DNA of 64,000 nt from Bacteroidales bacterium (GCA_020201035.1 JAIVHO010000031.1:62001-126000); one strand, 5' to 3'. Counted from the first letter of the stretch, positions 1 through 9,370 are shown. Notes: generated by a model not told the origin, from the sequence alone. A program made the numbers and translations.

Positions 1-248
1 GTCCTTTTCTCACATCGCTCTCAACCTACACCGCTTTAAAATATATTGATGCGTCAAAATCCACGATTGTACAGAGTTCGAAGGGACTTTTTGTTACCAT
101 TGGTGCATGGATATATTTCAACTCAATCCCGGAAGGTTTTCAGGTAATTGGCGGACTGCTTACAATTATTGGGATAGTGGTTCTGATAACTGCACGTGAG
201 CACGGGGTTGAAAAGAAAGGGACCGTCATTACTGAACGGCCCCTCTGA
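1..248 (+). CDS. EamA/DMT-family transporter, C-terminal end (partial)
   Basis: An open frame enters from the left edge (reading from base 3) and stops at TGA 246-248. It encodes about 81 residues, including YTALKYIDASKSTIVQSS and a final hydrophobic helix (VIGGLLTIIGIVVLITA). This arrangement, an amphipathic segment then one last transmembrane helix and a short charged tail, is typical of the end of 10-helix EamA drug/metabolite exporters. The substrate cannot be told. The frame is below the ORF-track cutoff because its start is outside the window. The gene converges on the S9 peptidase gene. Confidence 0.7.
   Translation, partial: PFLTSLSTYTALKYIDASKSTIVQSSKGLFVTIGAWIYFNSIPEGFQVIGGLLTIIGIVVLITAREHGVEKKGTVITERPL
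211..242 (-). terminator. Probable terminator of the S9 peptidase gene block
   Basis: Read on the minus strand, GGGCCGT and ACGG-T-CCC form a seven-pair stem with one bulge, followed by the T-rich tract TTTCTTTTC. It lies inside the 3' end of the convergent EamA gene. A separate perfect 14-base palindrome, CTGGCATATGCCAG (260-273), sits between this stem and the peptidase stop codon. Confidence 0.4.
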
Positions 249-298
249 TTATTCTCCGACTGGCATATGCCAGACCTTATTGTTGTTTAATAGCCCTA

Positions 299-2446
299 TT
301 ACTCTTTAATACCTGCAAGATCAAGCATAAAGGCGTACTCCAGAGCTGTGGTACGCAACCTCTCAAAACGTCCTGAGGCACCACCGTGTCCGGCATCCAT
401 ATTACACTTCATAATCAGTATGTTATCATCTGTTTTCATATCCCTTAGTTTTGCAACCCATTTTGCCGGCTCCCAGTATTGAACCTGTGAGTCCCAGTAA
501 CCTGTGGTAACCAGTATATTGGGATAGTCCATCTCCTTAACCTGATCGTAAGGTGAATAGGAGAGCATATAATCATAGTAGACCTTTTCACGCGGATCGC
601 CCCACTCGTCCCACTCAAATGTGGTGAGGGGGATAGTCGGGTCGAGCATTGTGGTCACTACATCCACAAAGGGTACTCCGGCAACCACTCCGCGATAGAG
701 ATCCGGCCGCATATTCACTATCGCACCCATCAGAAGTCCTCCGGCGCTTCCTCCCCTTGCAAAAAGAAGATCGGTCGTCGTATAGTCATTATCCACAAGG
801 TACTGTGCACAATCATTAAAATCGGTAAAGGTATTGATCTTGTTGAGCAGTTTTCCATCTTCATACCACGCTCTTCCCATCTCACTGCCGCCCCTGATAT
901 GTGCAAGTGCATACACAAAACCACGATCAAGCAGGCTCAGGACGCTGGAGTTAAAGGAGGGGTCGGTGGAACTTCCGTATGATCCGTATGCATAAAGCAA
1001 CAGAGGAGCTGTTCCATCCTTTTCAAAACCCTTACGGTATACCATAGAAACCGGAACCTGTGTTCCATCGGTTGCAGTTACCCATATCCTTTCAGATTCA
1101 TAATTCTCCTTATCAAAATCACCAAGTACCTCAACCTCCTTCATAATGGTTTTCTCCTTTGTGTCCATATTGAAATCTATAACCGAGGAAGGAGTGGTAA
1201 GAGAAGTATAGTTATATCTCAGGATTTTTGAATCAGGCTCCCTGTTATCACCCGGTCGGGCCGTATATACCTCCTCGCCAAAATCTATATAGTAGTCGGA
1301 AGTACCGTTATATGACATCACCCGTATATTATTGAGGGCATTCATACGTTCACTGAGCACCAGGTAATCATTAAAAAGAGTGAAGCCCTGAAGCAGAACA
1401 TCCTCCCTGTGAGGAATAAACTCTGACCAGTTATCCCTGAGTGTTGGTTGTTCAGGAACCCTCATAAGCTTGAAATTCTCTGCTTCGTCCGTATTTGTCA
1501 TTACGTAGAATGAGTTCCCTATATGATCAACAGAATACTCATGATCTGCCTCTCGCGGATTGAACACCTCAAAATCACCTCCCGGATTATCTGTTTTCAG
1601 TATTCTGGCCTCGGTTGAGAGTGTCTGACTTGAAAAGATGACAAAATATTTCTCGCTGGTAGTAAGATAAATACCTGTACTGAACTCTTCATCGGACTCA
1701 AAAAATACTGTTTCATCATTCTCTTGTGAATCACCAAGTTTATGCCGCATTATCTTATCAGACCTGAGTGTTTCAAAATCTTTTCCAGTATAAAATAGTG
1801 TCTCGTTATCGGGAGCCCATACCACGCTTCCTGTGGTATTGGAAAGAGTATCATCAAGCTTCTCTCCTGTCTCCAGATTTACAAAATGGATATCATACCT
1901 GCGCCTGCTTAAATAGTCAACTCCATAGGCCATGATCTTGTTATCCATGCTTATTCGCGGTGACGTAACGTTGCAGTAACTCTTTCCCTCTGCCAGGATG
2001 TTCACATCTATAAGCAACTCCTCTTCTGCTTCAGGTGCATCCTTTTTCCTGTAATAAACGGGATATTCCTTACCTTCGGAATACTTTGTATAGTAATAAT
2101 AGCCGTTCTCAAGGGCGGGCACTGACTCGTCATCCTGCTTTATCCTTCCAACTATCTCGTTGAACAGATTCTCCTGAAGCTCTTCTGCATCAGCCATTAC
2201 AGACTCCAGATATGCATTTTCAGCATTCAGGTAACTGAGCACCTTACTGGATTGCTCATCAGGGGTTTCTGCACCCTTTTGCTCATCACTGAGCCTCATC
2301 CAGTAATAGTTATCAATACGTGTATCTCCATGGCTGACAAGATCATGAGGATTTTTTTCAGCCACGGGGGGAGTAACCTTACCCCGGTCAGAACAACCTG
2401 CAAAAAGCAGCGTGATGATTAATAAAGAAAGAATTGATCTTTTCAT
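299..2446 (-). CDS. S9 family prolyl oligopeptidase / oligopeptidase B-like lipoprotein
   Basis: This 715-residue serine peptidase has the prolyl oligopeptidase layout: a beta-propeller N-terminal part (about 30-430) that restricts access to short peptides and a C-terminal alpha/beta hydrolase domain. The nucleophile is in GGSAGG (Ser about 567), the catalytic Asp is probably in TTGYWDSQV and the His in DAGHGG. The protein starts MKRSILSLLIITLLFAGCSD, a lipoprotein signal with Cys at 18, so it should be exported and lipid-anchored, unlike cytoplasmic enterobacterial PtrB. GSEMGRAWYEDGK and DFNDCAQYLVDNDYT are typical of the oligopeptidase B branch, which cuts after basic residues; that specificity is inferred. 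It is the last gene of the minus-strand block and begins 42 nt after tex. Confidence 0.88.
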   Translation of the reverse strand: MKRSILSLLIITLLFAGCSDRGKVTPPVAEKNPHDLVSHGDTRIDNYYWMRLSDEQKGAETPDEQSSKVLSYLNAENAYLESVMADAEELQENLFNEIVGRIKQDDESVPALENGYYYYTKYSEGKEYPVYYRKKDAPEAEEELLIDVNILAEGKSYCNVTSPRISMDNKIMAYGVDYLSRRRYDIHFVNLETGEKLDDTLSNTTGSVVWAPDNETLFYTGKDFETLRSDKIMRHKLGDSQENDETVFFESDEEFSTGIYLTTSEKYFVIFSSQTLSTEARILKTDNPGGDFEVFNPREADHEYSVDHIGNSFYVMTNTDEAENFKLMRVPEQPTLRDNWSEFIPHREDVLLQGFTLFNDYLVLSERMNALNNIRVMSYNGTSDYYIDFGEEVYTARPGDNREPDSKILRYNYTSLTTPSSVIDFNMDTKEKTIMKEVEVLGDFDKENYESERIWVTATDGTQVPVSMVYRKGFEKDGTAPLLLYAYGSYGSSTDPSFNSSVLSLLDRGFVYALAHIRGGSEMGRAWYEDGKLLNKINTFTDFNDCAQYLVDNDYTTTDLLFARGGSAGGLLMGAIVNMRPDLYRGVVAGVPFVDVVTTMLDPTIPLTTFEWDEWGDPREKVYYDYMLSYSPYDQVKEMDYPNILVTTGYWDSQVQYWEPAKWVAKLRDMKTDDNILIMKCNMDAGHGGASGRFERLRTTALEYAFMLDLAGIKE

Positions 2447-2488
2447 AAATATCTGGTTTTGGATTAAGATGTTGAATATACAAAAAAA

Positions 2489-4660
2489 TCAGTTATTTGA
2501 CGCCTCACGCTCAATATCTTTCATTGAGAGTTCTATTCTGTTGCGGTTAAAATCCACGCCTGTTATTTTTACTGTTACATGCTGATGCAGCTTAACCACC
2601 TCTGACGGATCCTTAACAAACCTGTTGCTCATCTGTGATATATGCACCAGGCCATCATGCTTGACCCCGATATCCACAAACGCCCCGAATCTGGTAATAT
2701 TTGTTACAATACCCGGTACTACCATCCCCTCCTTCACATCATCAATTGATCTTATATCTGCAAATCTGAACTCCTTTATCCTGCTTCGGGGATCCCGTCC
2801 CGGCTTACCAAGTTCCTGCATAATATCGGTCAGGGTGGGTAATCCCGTGGCGCCGTCTACATATCCTTTAATATCTATCTTACTGCGCAGCTCATCGCTC
2901 TGCATCAGCTCCGCCACTGTCGAATTAATATTCCTTGCCATCCGCTCTACTATCGGGTAACTTTCCGGATGAACGGCACTATGGTCGAGCGGATTAATAC
3001 CATTACGTATCCTGAGAAATCCTGCGCTTTGCTCAAAAGCCTTTTCTCCCATCCTTTTTACCTTTTTCAACTCATTGCGTGACCTGAAGGGACCGTTTTC
3101 ATTTCTGTAATCTACAATATTGGCGGCCAGCCCTGGGCCCAGTCCGGATACATAAGTGAGCAGATGCCTGCTGGCTGTATTCACCTCCACTCCCACCGCA
3201 TTAACGCAGCTAATAACAACATCATCAAGCGCACTCTTGAGCCGGGGCTGGTCAACATCATGCTGGTACTGCCCCACCCCTATTGAACGGGGGTCAATTT
3301 TAACAAGCTCAGCAAGAGGATCGGTAAGCCTCCTTCCTATGGAAACCGAACCCCGTACCGTAACATCATAATCAGGAAACTCGTCCCGGGCCACCTTTGA
3401 GGCCGAATAGACTGATGCACCGGCTTCACTTACAACATAAACCTCTATATCGCGGTCAAACCTTATAAAGCGGATCAGATCCTCTGTCTCCCTGCTGGCT
3501 GTACCATTACCTATAGCAATAGCTTCAATCCTGTATGAATCTACAAGGGTTGATATCTTTTTAACCGAAAGTGCTGTTTCATTCCTGGGCGGATGAGGAT
3601 ATATTGTCTCGTTATGCAGAAGCATCCCCTGCCTGTCGAGGCAAACCACCTTGCAACCTGTGCGGTACCCAGGGTCTATTGCCAGCACGCTTTTCTCTCC
3701 CAGCGGAGGAGCAAGCAACAGCTGACGAAGGTTTTCCCTGAACACATCTATTGCCTCCCTGTCAGCACGTTCCTTAACAAGGTTTCTGAACTCGGTCTCC
3801 ATTGCCGGGGCTAGCAATCTCTTCCACGAATCACCTGCTGCCTCCCTCACCTGGGAGGAGGAGGGATGGCGCGATTTTACAAAATGGGATGAAAGCAGTT
3901 CAACAGCCTGATCATCATCAACCGTAATATGCAGCTTCAGCATTCCCTCATCCTCTCCCCTTCTCATTGCAAGATACCTGTGGCCCGGTATTTTGCGCAG
4001 TGCTTCCTGCCATTCGAAATAGTCGCTGAACTTTGCTCCTTCCTCCTCTTTGCCCTTAACCACCTTTGAAACTATTCCTGCCTCCCTTTCAAAGAGTCGC
4101 CTTATCCTTTTTCTCGAAGTCTCATCCTCATTGATTATCTCGGCAATTATATCCCTTGCACCTTGCAGTGCCTGGTCAACAGATCTAATATCATCATTCA
4201 GAAAACCTTCAGCCATCAAAGCCACATCACCTGCTTCCTGCTTCAAAAGCATTATTGCCAGCGGTTCCAGTCCATTCTCCCTTGCCATTGAGGCTTTGGT
4301 TCGTCTCTTTGGCCTGTAGGGAAGATAGATATCCTCAAGCTCGGTAATTGTAACAGCCTCAGCAATCCTGGCGTTAAGCTCAGGGGTCATTACCCCCTGC
4401 TCCTCCATGGACTTTACAATAGCTTCACGCCTCTTATCTGTCTCAACCAGTTTACCATACTCCTCCTTTATATGGGCAATCTGCACTTCATCCAGACTGC
4501 CGGTCATCTCCTTGCGGTATCGGCTGATAAAGGGAATTGTTGCCCCGTCATCAATAAGCCGTACGGTATTCTCCACCTGCCACAGGTGGTGCCCCAGTCT
4601 CTCCGCAATAATTTTAAAATATTTCTCTTTATCCATATGCTTTAATAAATCCTGCATCAT
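2489..4660 (-). CDS. tex: Tex-family RNA-binding transcriptional accessory protein
   Basis: The 723 residues show the full Tex order: helical Tex-N region (to about 200), YqgF/RNase H-like fold with LAIDPGYRTGCKVV, helix-hairpin-helix repeats (VSGLGPGLAANIVDYR), and a C-terminal S1 RNA-binding domain (GMVVPGIVTNITRFGAFVDIG). Tex proteins are cytoplasmic nucleic-acid-binding factors linked to transcription and stress tolerance; their exact role is unsettled. Length is normal. The start could be the first ATG (MMQDLLKHMDKEKYF) or the internal MDKEKYF; nothing in the sequence decides. It lies 89 nt downstream of the rlmI-like gene. Confidence 0.95.
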   Translation of the reverse strand: MMQDLLKHMDKEKYFKIIAERLGHHLWQVENTVRLIDDGATIPFISRYRKEMTGSLDEVQIAHIKEEYGKLVETDKRREAIVKSMEEQGVMTPELNARIAEAVTITELEDIYLPYRPKRRTKASMARENGLEPLAIMLLKQEAGDVALMAEGFLNDDIRSVDQALQGARDIIAEIINEDETSRKRIRRLFEREAGIVSKVVKGKEEEGAKFSDYFEWQEALRKIPGHRYLAMRRGEDEGMLKLHITVDDDQAVELLSSHFVKSRHPSSSQVREAAGDSWKRLLAPAMETEFRNLVKERADREAIDVFRENLRQLLLAPPLGEKSVLAIDPGYRTGCKVVCLDRQGMLLHNETIYPHPPRNETALSVKKISTLVDSYRIEAIAIGNGTASRETEDLIRFIRFDRDIEVYVVSEAGASVYSASKVARDEFPDYDVTVRGSVSIGRRLTDPLAELVKIDPRSIGVGQYQHDVDQPRLKSALDDVVISCVNAVGVEVNTASRHLLTYVSGLGPGLAANIVDYRNENGPFRSRNELKKVKRMGEKAFEQSAGFLRIRNGINPLDHSAVHPESYPIVERMARNINSTVAELMQSDELRSKIDIKGYVDGATGLPTLTDIMQELGKPGRDPRSRIKEFRFADIRSIDDVKEGMVVPGIVTNITRFGAFVDIGVKHDGLVHISQMSNRFVKDPSEVVKLHQHVTVKITGVDFNRNRIELSMKDIEREASNN

Positions 4661-4717
4661 ACTGCCGGGACATTTATGCTCGTCTCGGCGTAAACCTGCT
4701 GTCTATCAATTCAATCT

Positions 4718-4755
4718 CTGCTGATTATCAGTCATTATACTGCTGATTATCAGTC
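4718..4755. repeat. 16-bp tandem direct repeat at the 3' end of the rlmI-like gene
   Basis: CTGCTGATTATCAGTC occurs at 4718-4733 and 4740-4755, separated by ATTATA. The second copy spans the methyltransferase stop codon. Each unit holds the small palindrome CTGATTATCAG. This looks like a local 22-bp tandem duplication. Confidence 0.85.
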
Positions 4756-5934
4756 TACACTAAGCACCAGCCCCTTCAGATACTCACTCTCCGGATGGTA
4801 AATATTAACCGGATGATCCCCGGGCTGTGTCAGCTGGTGAATAATCCTGACTTTCCTCCCCGTATTTGCTGCTGCTGCAAAAACAGATTTTCTGAAATTT
4901 TCCCTTGACACCACCTGTGAACAGCTGAATGTGAATATCACACCTCCCGGCTCAATCTTCTCTATAGCCTTCATATTAAGTCTTTTGTAGCCCTGCAGTG
5001 CATTATGCAGCACATTACCGTGCTTTGCGAATGCCGGAGGATCCAGGATCATCAGATCATAACGTTCAGGTGCATTACCGAGATATTCGAATGCATCCGC
5101 CACAAGCGAACGGTGCCTGTCAGAGCCGGGAAAATTAAGCTCAACATTAAGATCAGCCATCTCCATTGCCCGTGCCGATACATCTACCGTATCAACTGAC
5201 AGAGCATTCCTCAGGGCATAAACCGAGAATCCTCCCGTATAACCGAACAGGTTAAGCACCCTTTTCCCTTCAGAATACTCACCCAGCAGTCTGCGGTTCT
5301 CCCTCTGATCAATAAAAAACCCGGTCTTCTGACCGTTTACCCAATCGACACGAAACCTGTTCCCATATTCGGTGACAACATTCTCTTCGGCACTGCCGGC
5401 AATAAAGCCCTCAACCGCCGTAACTCCTGAACTGCCGGGCAGACTCTTTTCACTCTTGTCATATACTGCTGTAACCGGAAACCATCTGTTCACCATCAGG
5501 ATACCGGCTATCTCATTCCTTATCCTGTGGAAACCCATGGAGTGTGCCTGAATTACCGCAACACCATTATAATAGTCAATAATAAGTCCCGGCAGATTAT
5601 CTCCCTCTCCATGAATAAGTCGCATCAGATTGGTATCGCCGCTCTTAACAAACGGAAGGTGGCTTCTGTACCGCAAAGCATCATCTATCCGCTTTTCAAT
5701 AAGGGATATCCCGGTCTCCTCCCTAACAAAGGAGAGTATACGAATCATAATGGATCCTGACTGGTAGTGACCGGTTGCCAGAAAATTATCGTGATTGTCG
5801 AACACCTCTACCATATCTCCCTCCTGCGGTTTTCCGTATATCTTTTTTATTGCACCCGAGAATATCCAGGGGTGATAGCGACGAACCGACTGGTCCTTAC
5901 CTGATTTGAGGGTTATCTTTACTAATTCCATCAA
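4750..5934 (-). CDS. rlmI: Class I SAM-dependent rRNA large-subunit methyltransferase (RlmI/COG1092-like)
   Basis: The 394-residue protein combines an N-terminal PUA-like RNA-binding domain (HPWIFSGAIKKIYGKPQEGDMVEVFD), a central EEHEE-type region and a C-terminal Rossmann methyltransferase. The SAM-binding loop is RVLNLFGYTGGFSVYAL, the catalytic-loop motif is MILDPPAFAKH, and TFSCSQ provides the cysteine expected of m5C enzymes. E. coli RlmI makes m5C1962 of 23S rRNA; the same target here is inferred from family only. It starts 10 nt after the exonuclease stop, so the two are very likely co-transcribed. Confidence 0.87.
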   Translation of the reverse strand: MMELVKITLKSGKDQSVRRYHPWIFSGAIKKIYGKPQEGDMVEVFDNHDNFLATGHYQSGSIMIRILSFVREETGISLIEKRIDDALRYRSHLPFVKSGDTNLMRLIHGEGDNLPGLIIDYYNGVAVIQAHSMGFHRIRNEIAGILMVNRWFPVTAVYDKSEKSLPGSSGVTAVEGFIAGSAEENVVTEYGNRFRVDWVNGQKTGFFIDQRENRRLLGEYSEGKRVLNLFGYTGGFSVYALRNALSVDTVDVSARAMEMADLNVELNFPGSDRHRSLVADAFEYLGNAPERYDLMILDPPAFAKHGNVLHNALQGYKRLNMKAIEKIEPGGVIFTFSCSQVVSRENFRKSVFAAAANTGRKVRIIHQLTQPGDHPVNIYHPESEYLKGLVLSVD

Positions 5935-5944
5935 CTATAGTTAT

Positions 5945-6571
5945 TTATAGATTATCTTCCCCTGACAGGAGACTGCTTTCTACCAGTTTATCATATATCT
6001 GCAGCGAAATCCAGGCATCGGTAGCGGCATATATCTTCTGAGCCTGTGTGAGAGTCGGGTTTTCCCAGTTGGTTACCTGTTGCCTCTTTGATATTGTAGA
6101 ACCCAGGATGATAGCGCTCAGCTTTTTAAGTCCCGCACTGTTGATACCGTACTCCTTTACCATATCCTGCAGCTCAATAAATCCGGACGGTGTAAACTTT
6201 CGCAGCTTTTGCAAAGCCTTTATATCATCATGTATTGCAACCCCGATCTTGGCAATCCCGGGGTTTGCCAGAATGGCAGCCACCTGCTGTGGCAAACCAG
6301 TCATATTAAGTCTGAAAAGGTATGCCTTATTACCGGCAGACAACTGAAGCAGTGAAACGTCATATTTCTGTCCCTTTTTAAAGGCGGGTCTTGTCTCCGT
6401 ATCAAATCCCAAACGGGTGTATCTTCCAAGATCAGTTACGGCAGACTTAACATCCTTATCATTATCAATACAGAAGATCTTTCCCTCAAAAGCAATTTTA
6501 TCATACCCGATAAGTTCCTGCTTACTCACTTCCGGTCTGAATCCCTCATTATTATAATCCGTCATCTTCAT
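5945..6571 (-). CDS. 3'-5' exonuclease, WRN-type DEDDy domain
   Basis: This free-standing 208-residue nuclease has the DEDDy catalytic set: Asp and Glu in GFDTETRPAF, Asp in VAIHDDIKAL, and Tyr/Asp in YAATDAW (YxxxD). The string VTNWENPTLTQAQKIYAATDAW closely resembles the exonuclease domain of the human Werner protein. The family removes nucleotides from 3' ends of DNA. Its start overlaps the DUF5063 gene by 20 nt and the rlmI-like gene follows by 10 nt, so it is translationally linked to its neighbours. recQ lies just upstream in the same orientation. Confidence 0.9.
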   Translation of the reverse strand: MKMTDYNNEGFRPEVSKQELIGYDKIAFEGKIFCIDNDKDVKSAVTDLGRYTRLGFDTETRPAFKKGQKYDVSLLQLSAGNKAYLFRLNMTGLPQQVAAILANPGIAKIGVAIHDDIKALQKLRKFTPSGFIELQDMVKEYGINSAGLKKLSAIILGSTISKRQQVTNWENPTLTQAQKIYAATDAWISLQIYDKLVESSLLSGEDNL

Positions 6572-7184
6572 TCTCCCTCATTTCTCTCATTCTTTTTGTA
6601 ATTATCCAGTCAGAAGTATCTATATCTTCCTGGTCACCATCAGCTGTTCTGTTTTTAGTTCCTATTAATCCAGGATTTTTCATGGCATCATGAATTGCCC
6701 TTATAGTTACTACAACCTTACGTCCCCAGCTTAGACGGAAGTTTTCAAGACACTGCCAGAGGGCATCATTCATAATCTCTGAAGTACCTATATTATAGGC
6801 CACCAGGAAATCCTTAAGATCCTGGAAGATATCCGCCATGTTCTCAGCAATACTTCCTGATACTACTCCCCCCACCGGTGTCTCTTCCGGACCCGGAACA
6901 TCAATGTAATCGTTTGCCTCACCAAGCATCTTAAGAATTGACTGTTCAACGGCTGTCCACTCCTCCTCTGCGACAAATGTCTCAACCGGGTCTGTCAGTA
7001 AAGGATCAAAATCCCTTATAAGAAGTGTCTTGTAATAGAGTAAAGGCAGGAGCTTCTGCTGCACTGCAAGAAACTTAACACCCTCTGAGCCTGCACCCTC
7101 ACTGCATATACGGCAATATTCATTAGCCACAGCAGTAAATTCAATAACCTCTCTTGAGTATACCAGTTCTTCCAAATCCGCCAT
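6552..7184 (-). CDS. DUF5063 domain-containing protein
   Basis: The 210-residue, acidic, mostly helical protein has no signal peptide or membrane segment. I recognise it as the Bacteroidota DUF5063 family (YSREVIEFTAVANEYC near the start, LLPLLYYKTLLI, then DWIITKRMREMRENED at the end). No catalytic motif is visible and no function is known to me. Its 3' end overlaps the exonuclease gene by 20 nt, and recQ ends 93 nt upstream. The overlap suggests a partner of the exonuclease, which is inference. Confidence 0.8.
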   Translation of the reverse strand: MADLEELVYSREVIEFTAVANEYCRICSEGAGSEGVKFLAVQQKLLPLLYYKTLLIRDFDPLLTDPVETFVAEEEWTAVEQSILKMLGEANDYIDVPGPEETPVGGVVSGSIAENMADIFQDLKDFLVAYNIGTSEIMNDALWQCLENFRLSWGRKVVVTIRAIHDAMKNPGLIGTKNRTADGDQEDIDTSDWIITKRMREMRENEDDGL

Positions 7185-7203
7185 ATCCTGTAATATTTTA
7201 GCA

Positions 7204-7211
7204 CAAAACTA
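7204..7211 (-). promoter_or_regulatory. Possible internal promoter for the DUF5063-exonuclease genes
   Basis: The minus strand carries TAGTTTTG, a match to the Bacteroidota -7 box TAnnTTTG, about 20 nt upstream of the DUF5063 start. No clear -33 TTTG is present at the usual distance. Confidence 0.35.
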
Positions 7212-7277
7212 CTCATTTCCCCGGGAGAAAGCAGAAATTTTAAGAAGTGAAATAAAGCCACAGGGAAACAACGTCTT

Positions 7278-9200
7278 CTATTTCTCATGGTTCCAGGTGA
7301 GCCTGTTAGCGCTGCTGCTGATAAGCTTATCATGATCAAGGAGCCATCTGACAACCTTCAGATTATCCTCCTCGTCACCTTCAATCTTTGACATAAGTGT
7401 CACCATATCAGGATTATCTCTTTCTACAATCTCCCTCACTCTTGAAAGGATAAGATCAAATTCATATTTACTGAGATCAAGTTCATTTCTGTTAAGGCAC
7501 ACATCACAGTGTCCGCATCTTGCCGTCTCCTCACCAAAGTACTCAAGCAGCATAGATGCTCTGCACCTGGTATTTGAAGTAACATACTCAATCATTTTTT
7601 CAAGCCTCTCCTGAAACCGGGATCTCACCTCAATATAATTTTCCGGAGTAATAAGGAGCGACTTCCGGGGCAGCCGTTCTTCAGTGAAGATGATCATGGC
7701 ACTCTTCTTCCCGGGTATATATCTGATTATATCCTGATTACTCAGATGAACCATAAAATTATATATCTGATCCCTTGCAAGTCCCGATTTTTTCGAAAGA
7801 AACTCTTCATTAACAGGTACAAATTCACTGAAAAGCCCGGTATATGACCTCAGGATCAGTTTAATAAACCCATCAAGTGATGCATTGGCAACCTGGAACC
7901 TGTAAAGATCATCCCTGCTTACAACAAAGTTAACCCTGGAGGGATTATTAATCTCTTCTGTAAGTTCAATATAACCCTCCCTTTCGAGGAACTTAATACT
8001 GTTGTAAACCTCTGCCACCTGCAGCCGGTAGTGGGTAACAAATTTTTCAAGGCTGAAATCATATATACCATTCTTTCCGGCACCAACAGGAATCTGCAGA
8101 AAATTGCACAGGAGTTCATAAATATCCTTAATCCTGTCAGGTGGGGGGAATGATACCCTGATCCTGTCACGGGCTCTTGATATATCTGCCTTGCTGTAAA
8201 TAAGAACAGCCCATGAAGGTTTACCGTCACGACCGGCCCTGCCGCTCTCCTGAAAGTACGATTCAATGGAATCGGGAATATCCCAATGCAATACAAACCG
8301 CACATCAGCTTTATCAATGCCCATTCCGAAGGCATTTGTGGCAATCATAACCCTCACTCTTCCGCCAATCCAGTCGAGTTGCCTCTGATGCCTTGTTTCC
8401 GGAGGAAGTCCTGCATGGTAGTAGGTAGCCTGTATATTCTCCTTTACCAGCATGGCAGCTATCTCTGCTGATCTCTTTCTGCTCCTGACATAAACAATCC
8501 CTGATCCCGCTACCCTGGAAAGTGTTTTCAGCAGATATGACTCCTTATCCTCAATCTCCCTGACCAGATATGTAAGGTTTCTCCGCTCATACCCTGTTTT
8601 AAAGACATTCTTTGTTTTGAAACGAAGCTTATCAACTATATCTTCAACCACCTTCGGAGTTGCAGTTGCGGTGAGCGCCAGAAAGGGAACTTCCTTAGGT
8701 ATTACATCCCTTAGTGAGGATATCTTCAGGTAGGATGGCCTGAAATCATATCCCCATTGCGAAATACAATGAGCTTCATCTATGGCTACCAGTGATACAT
8801 TCATACGTGCCACCCTGTTACGAAATACTTCTGAACCAATCCGTTCAGGTGATATATAGAGAAATTTATAATCACCGTATATACAATTATCAAGGCTGAT
8901 ACTGATCTCATCCTTCATCATACCGGTATGAATCACCATTGCCCGTATATCCATGCTCAGGAGCCTGTCAACCTGATCCTTCATCAGTGCAATCAGCGGA
9001 GAGACAACTATACATATACCTTCACAGGCAAGAGCAGGAACCTGAAAGGTGATTGACTTCCCTCCCCCGGTAGGCATCAGTCCCAGAGTATCATTACCTG
9101 ACATAACAGAACTGATTATCTCCTCCTGCAAAGGCCTGAAAGAAGAGAAACCCCAGTATTTTGTTAAAATCTTCCTGTATCTGTCAAGACCATCCATCAA
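7278..9200 (-). CDS. recQ: ATP-dependent DNA helicase RecQ
   Basis: The 640-residue SF2 helicase has Walker A (PTGGGKS), the DEAH box followed by CISQWGYDFR, motif VI (QESGRAGRDG), the RecQ zinc site (CRASMLLEYFG...CGHCDVC) and a winged-helix region. RecQ unwinds DNA 3' to 5' and acts in recombination and fork repair. After the RQC region there is only a short tail, with no recognisable HRDC domain, as in the shorter Bacteroidota RecQ proteins. The start MMDGLDRYRKILTKYWGF is natural. It diverges from guaB and heads the minus-strand gene block. Confidence 0.95.
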   Translation of the reverse strand: MMDGLDRYRKILTKYWGFSSFRPLQEEIISSVMSGNDTLGLMPTGGGKSITFQVPALACEGICIVVSPLIALMKDQVDRLLSMDIRAMVIHTGMMKDEISISLDNCIYGDYKFLYISPERIGSEVFRNRVARMNVSLVAIDEAHCISQWGYDFRPSYLKISSLRDVIPKEVPFLALTATATPKVVEDIVDKLRFKTKNVFKTGYERRNLTYLVREIEDKESYLLKTLSRVAGSGIVYVRSRKRSAEIAAMLVKENIQATYYHAGLPPETRHQRQLDWIGGRVRVMIATNAFGMGIDKADVRFVLHWDIPDSIESYFQESGRAGRDGKPSWAVLIYSKADISRARDRIRVSFPPPDRIKDIYELLCNFLQIPVGAGKNGIYDFSLEKFVTHYRLQVAEVYNSIKFLEREGYIELTEEINNPSRVNFVVSRDDLYRFQVANASLDGFIKLILRSYTGLFSEFVPVNEEFLSKKSGLARDQIYNFMVHLSNQDIIRYIPGKKSAMIIFTEERLPRKSLLITPENYIEVRSRFQERLEKMIEYVTSNTRCRASMLLEYFGEETARCGHCDVCLNRNELDLSKYEFDLILSRVREIVERDNPDMVTLMSKIEGDEEDNLKVVRWLLDHDKLISSSANRLTWNHEK

Positions 9201-9255
9201 TTATTGATTTTCGGAGTTTATAAATCCTGCTGCGGAAAATATGAAAGGGCATTAA

Positions 9256-9263
9256 CAAAAATA
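9256..9263 (-). promoter_or_regulatory. Probable recQ promoter (-7 box)
   Basis: TATTTTTG on the minus strand matches TAnnTTTG, about 55 nt before the recQ start. A TTG lies 22 nt further upstream. The site is in the short divergent recQ/guaB spacer. Confidence 0.5.
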
Positions 9264-9335
9264 ACAACTGTAATCCAATTTCAGACAACAAGTTAAAAAT
9301 AAAAGATGTGGCTTCAGCCCATGCTCATTTTTTTG

Positions 9336-9343
9336 TATCTTTG
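9336..9343 (+). promoter_or_regulatory. Probable guaB promoter (-7 box); decides the guaB start
   Basis: TATCTTTG matches TAnnTTTG and would start transcription near 9350. That lies inside the longest ORF, so the true start codon should be the ATG at 9371, not 9308. The -33 box is weak. Confidence 0.55.
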
Positions 9344-9370
9344 GCAATCAAAATTTTAACTTGTCAGGTT

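Noticed and set aside
7919-8344. 141-residue minus-strand ORF inside recQ
   Set aside because: It is in a different frame of the same strand as a clear helicase gene, and no domain is seen.
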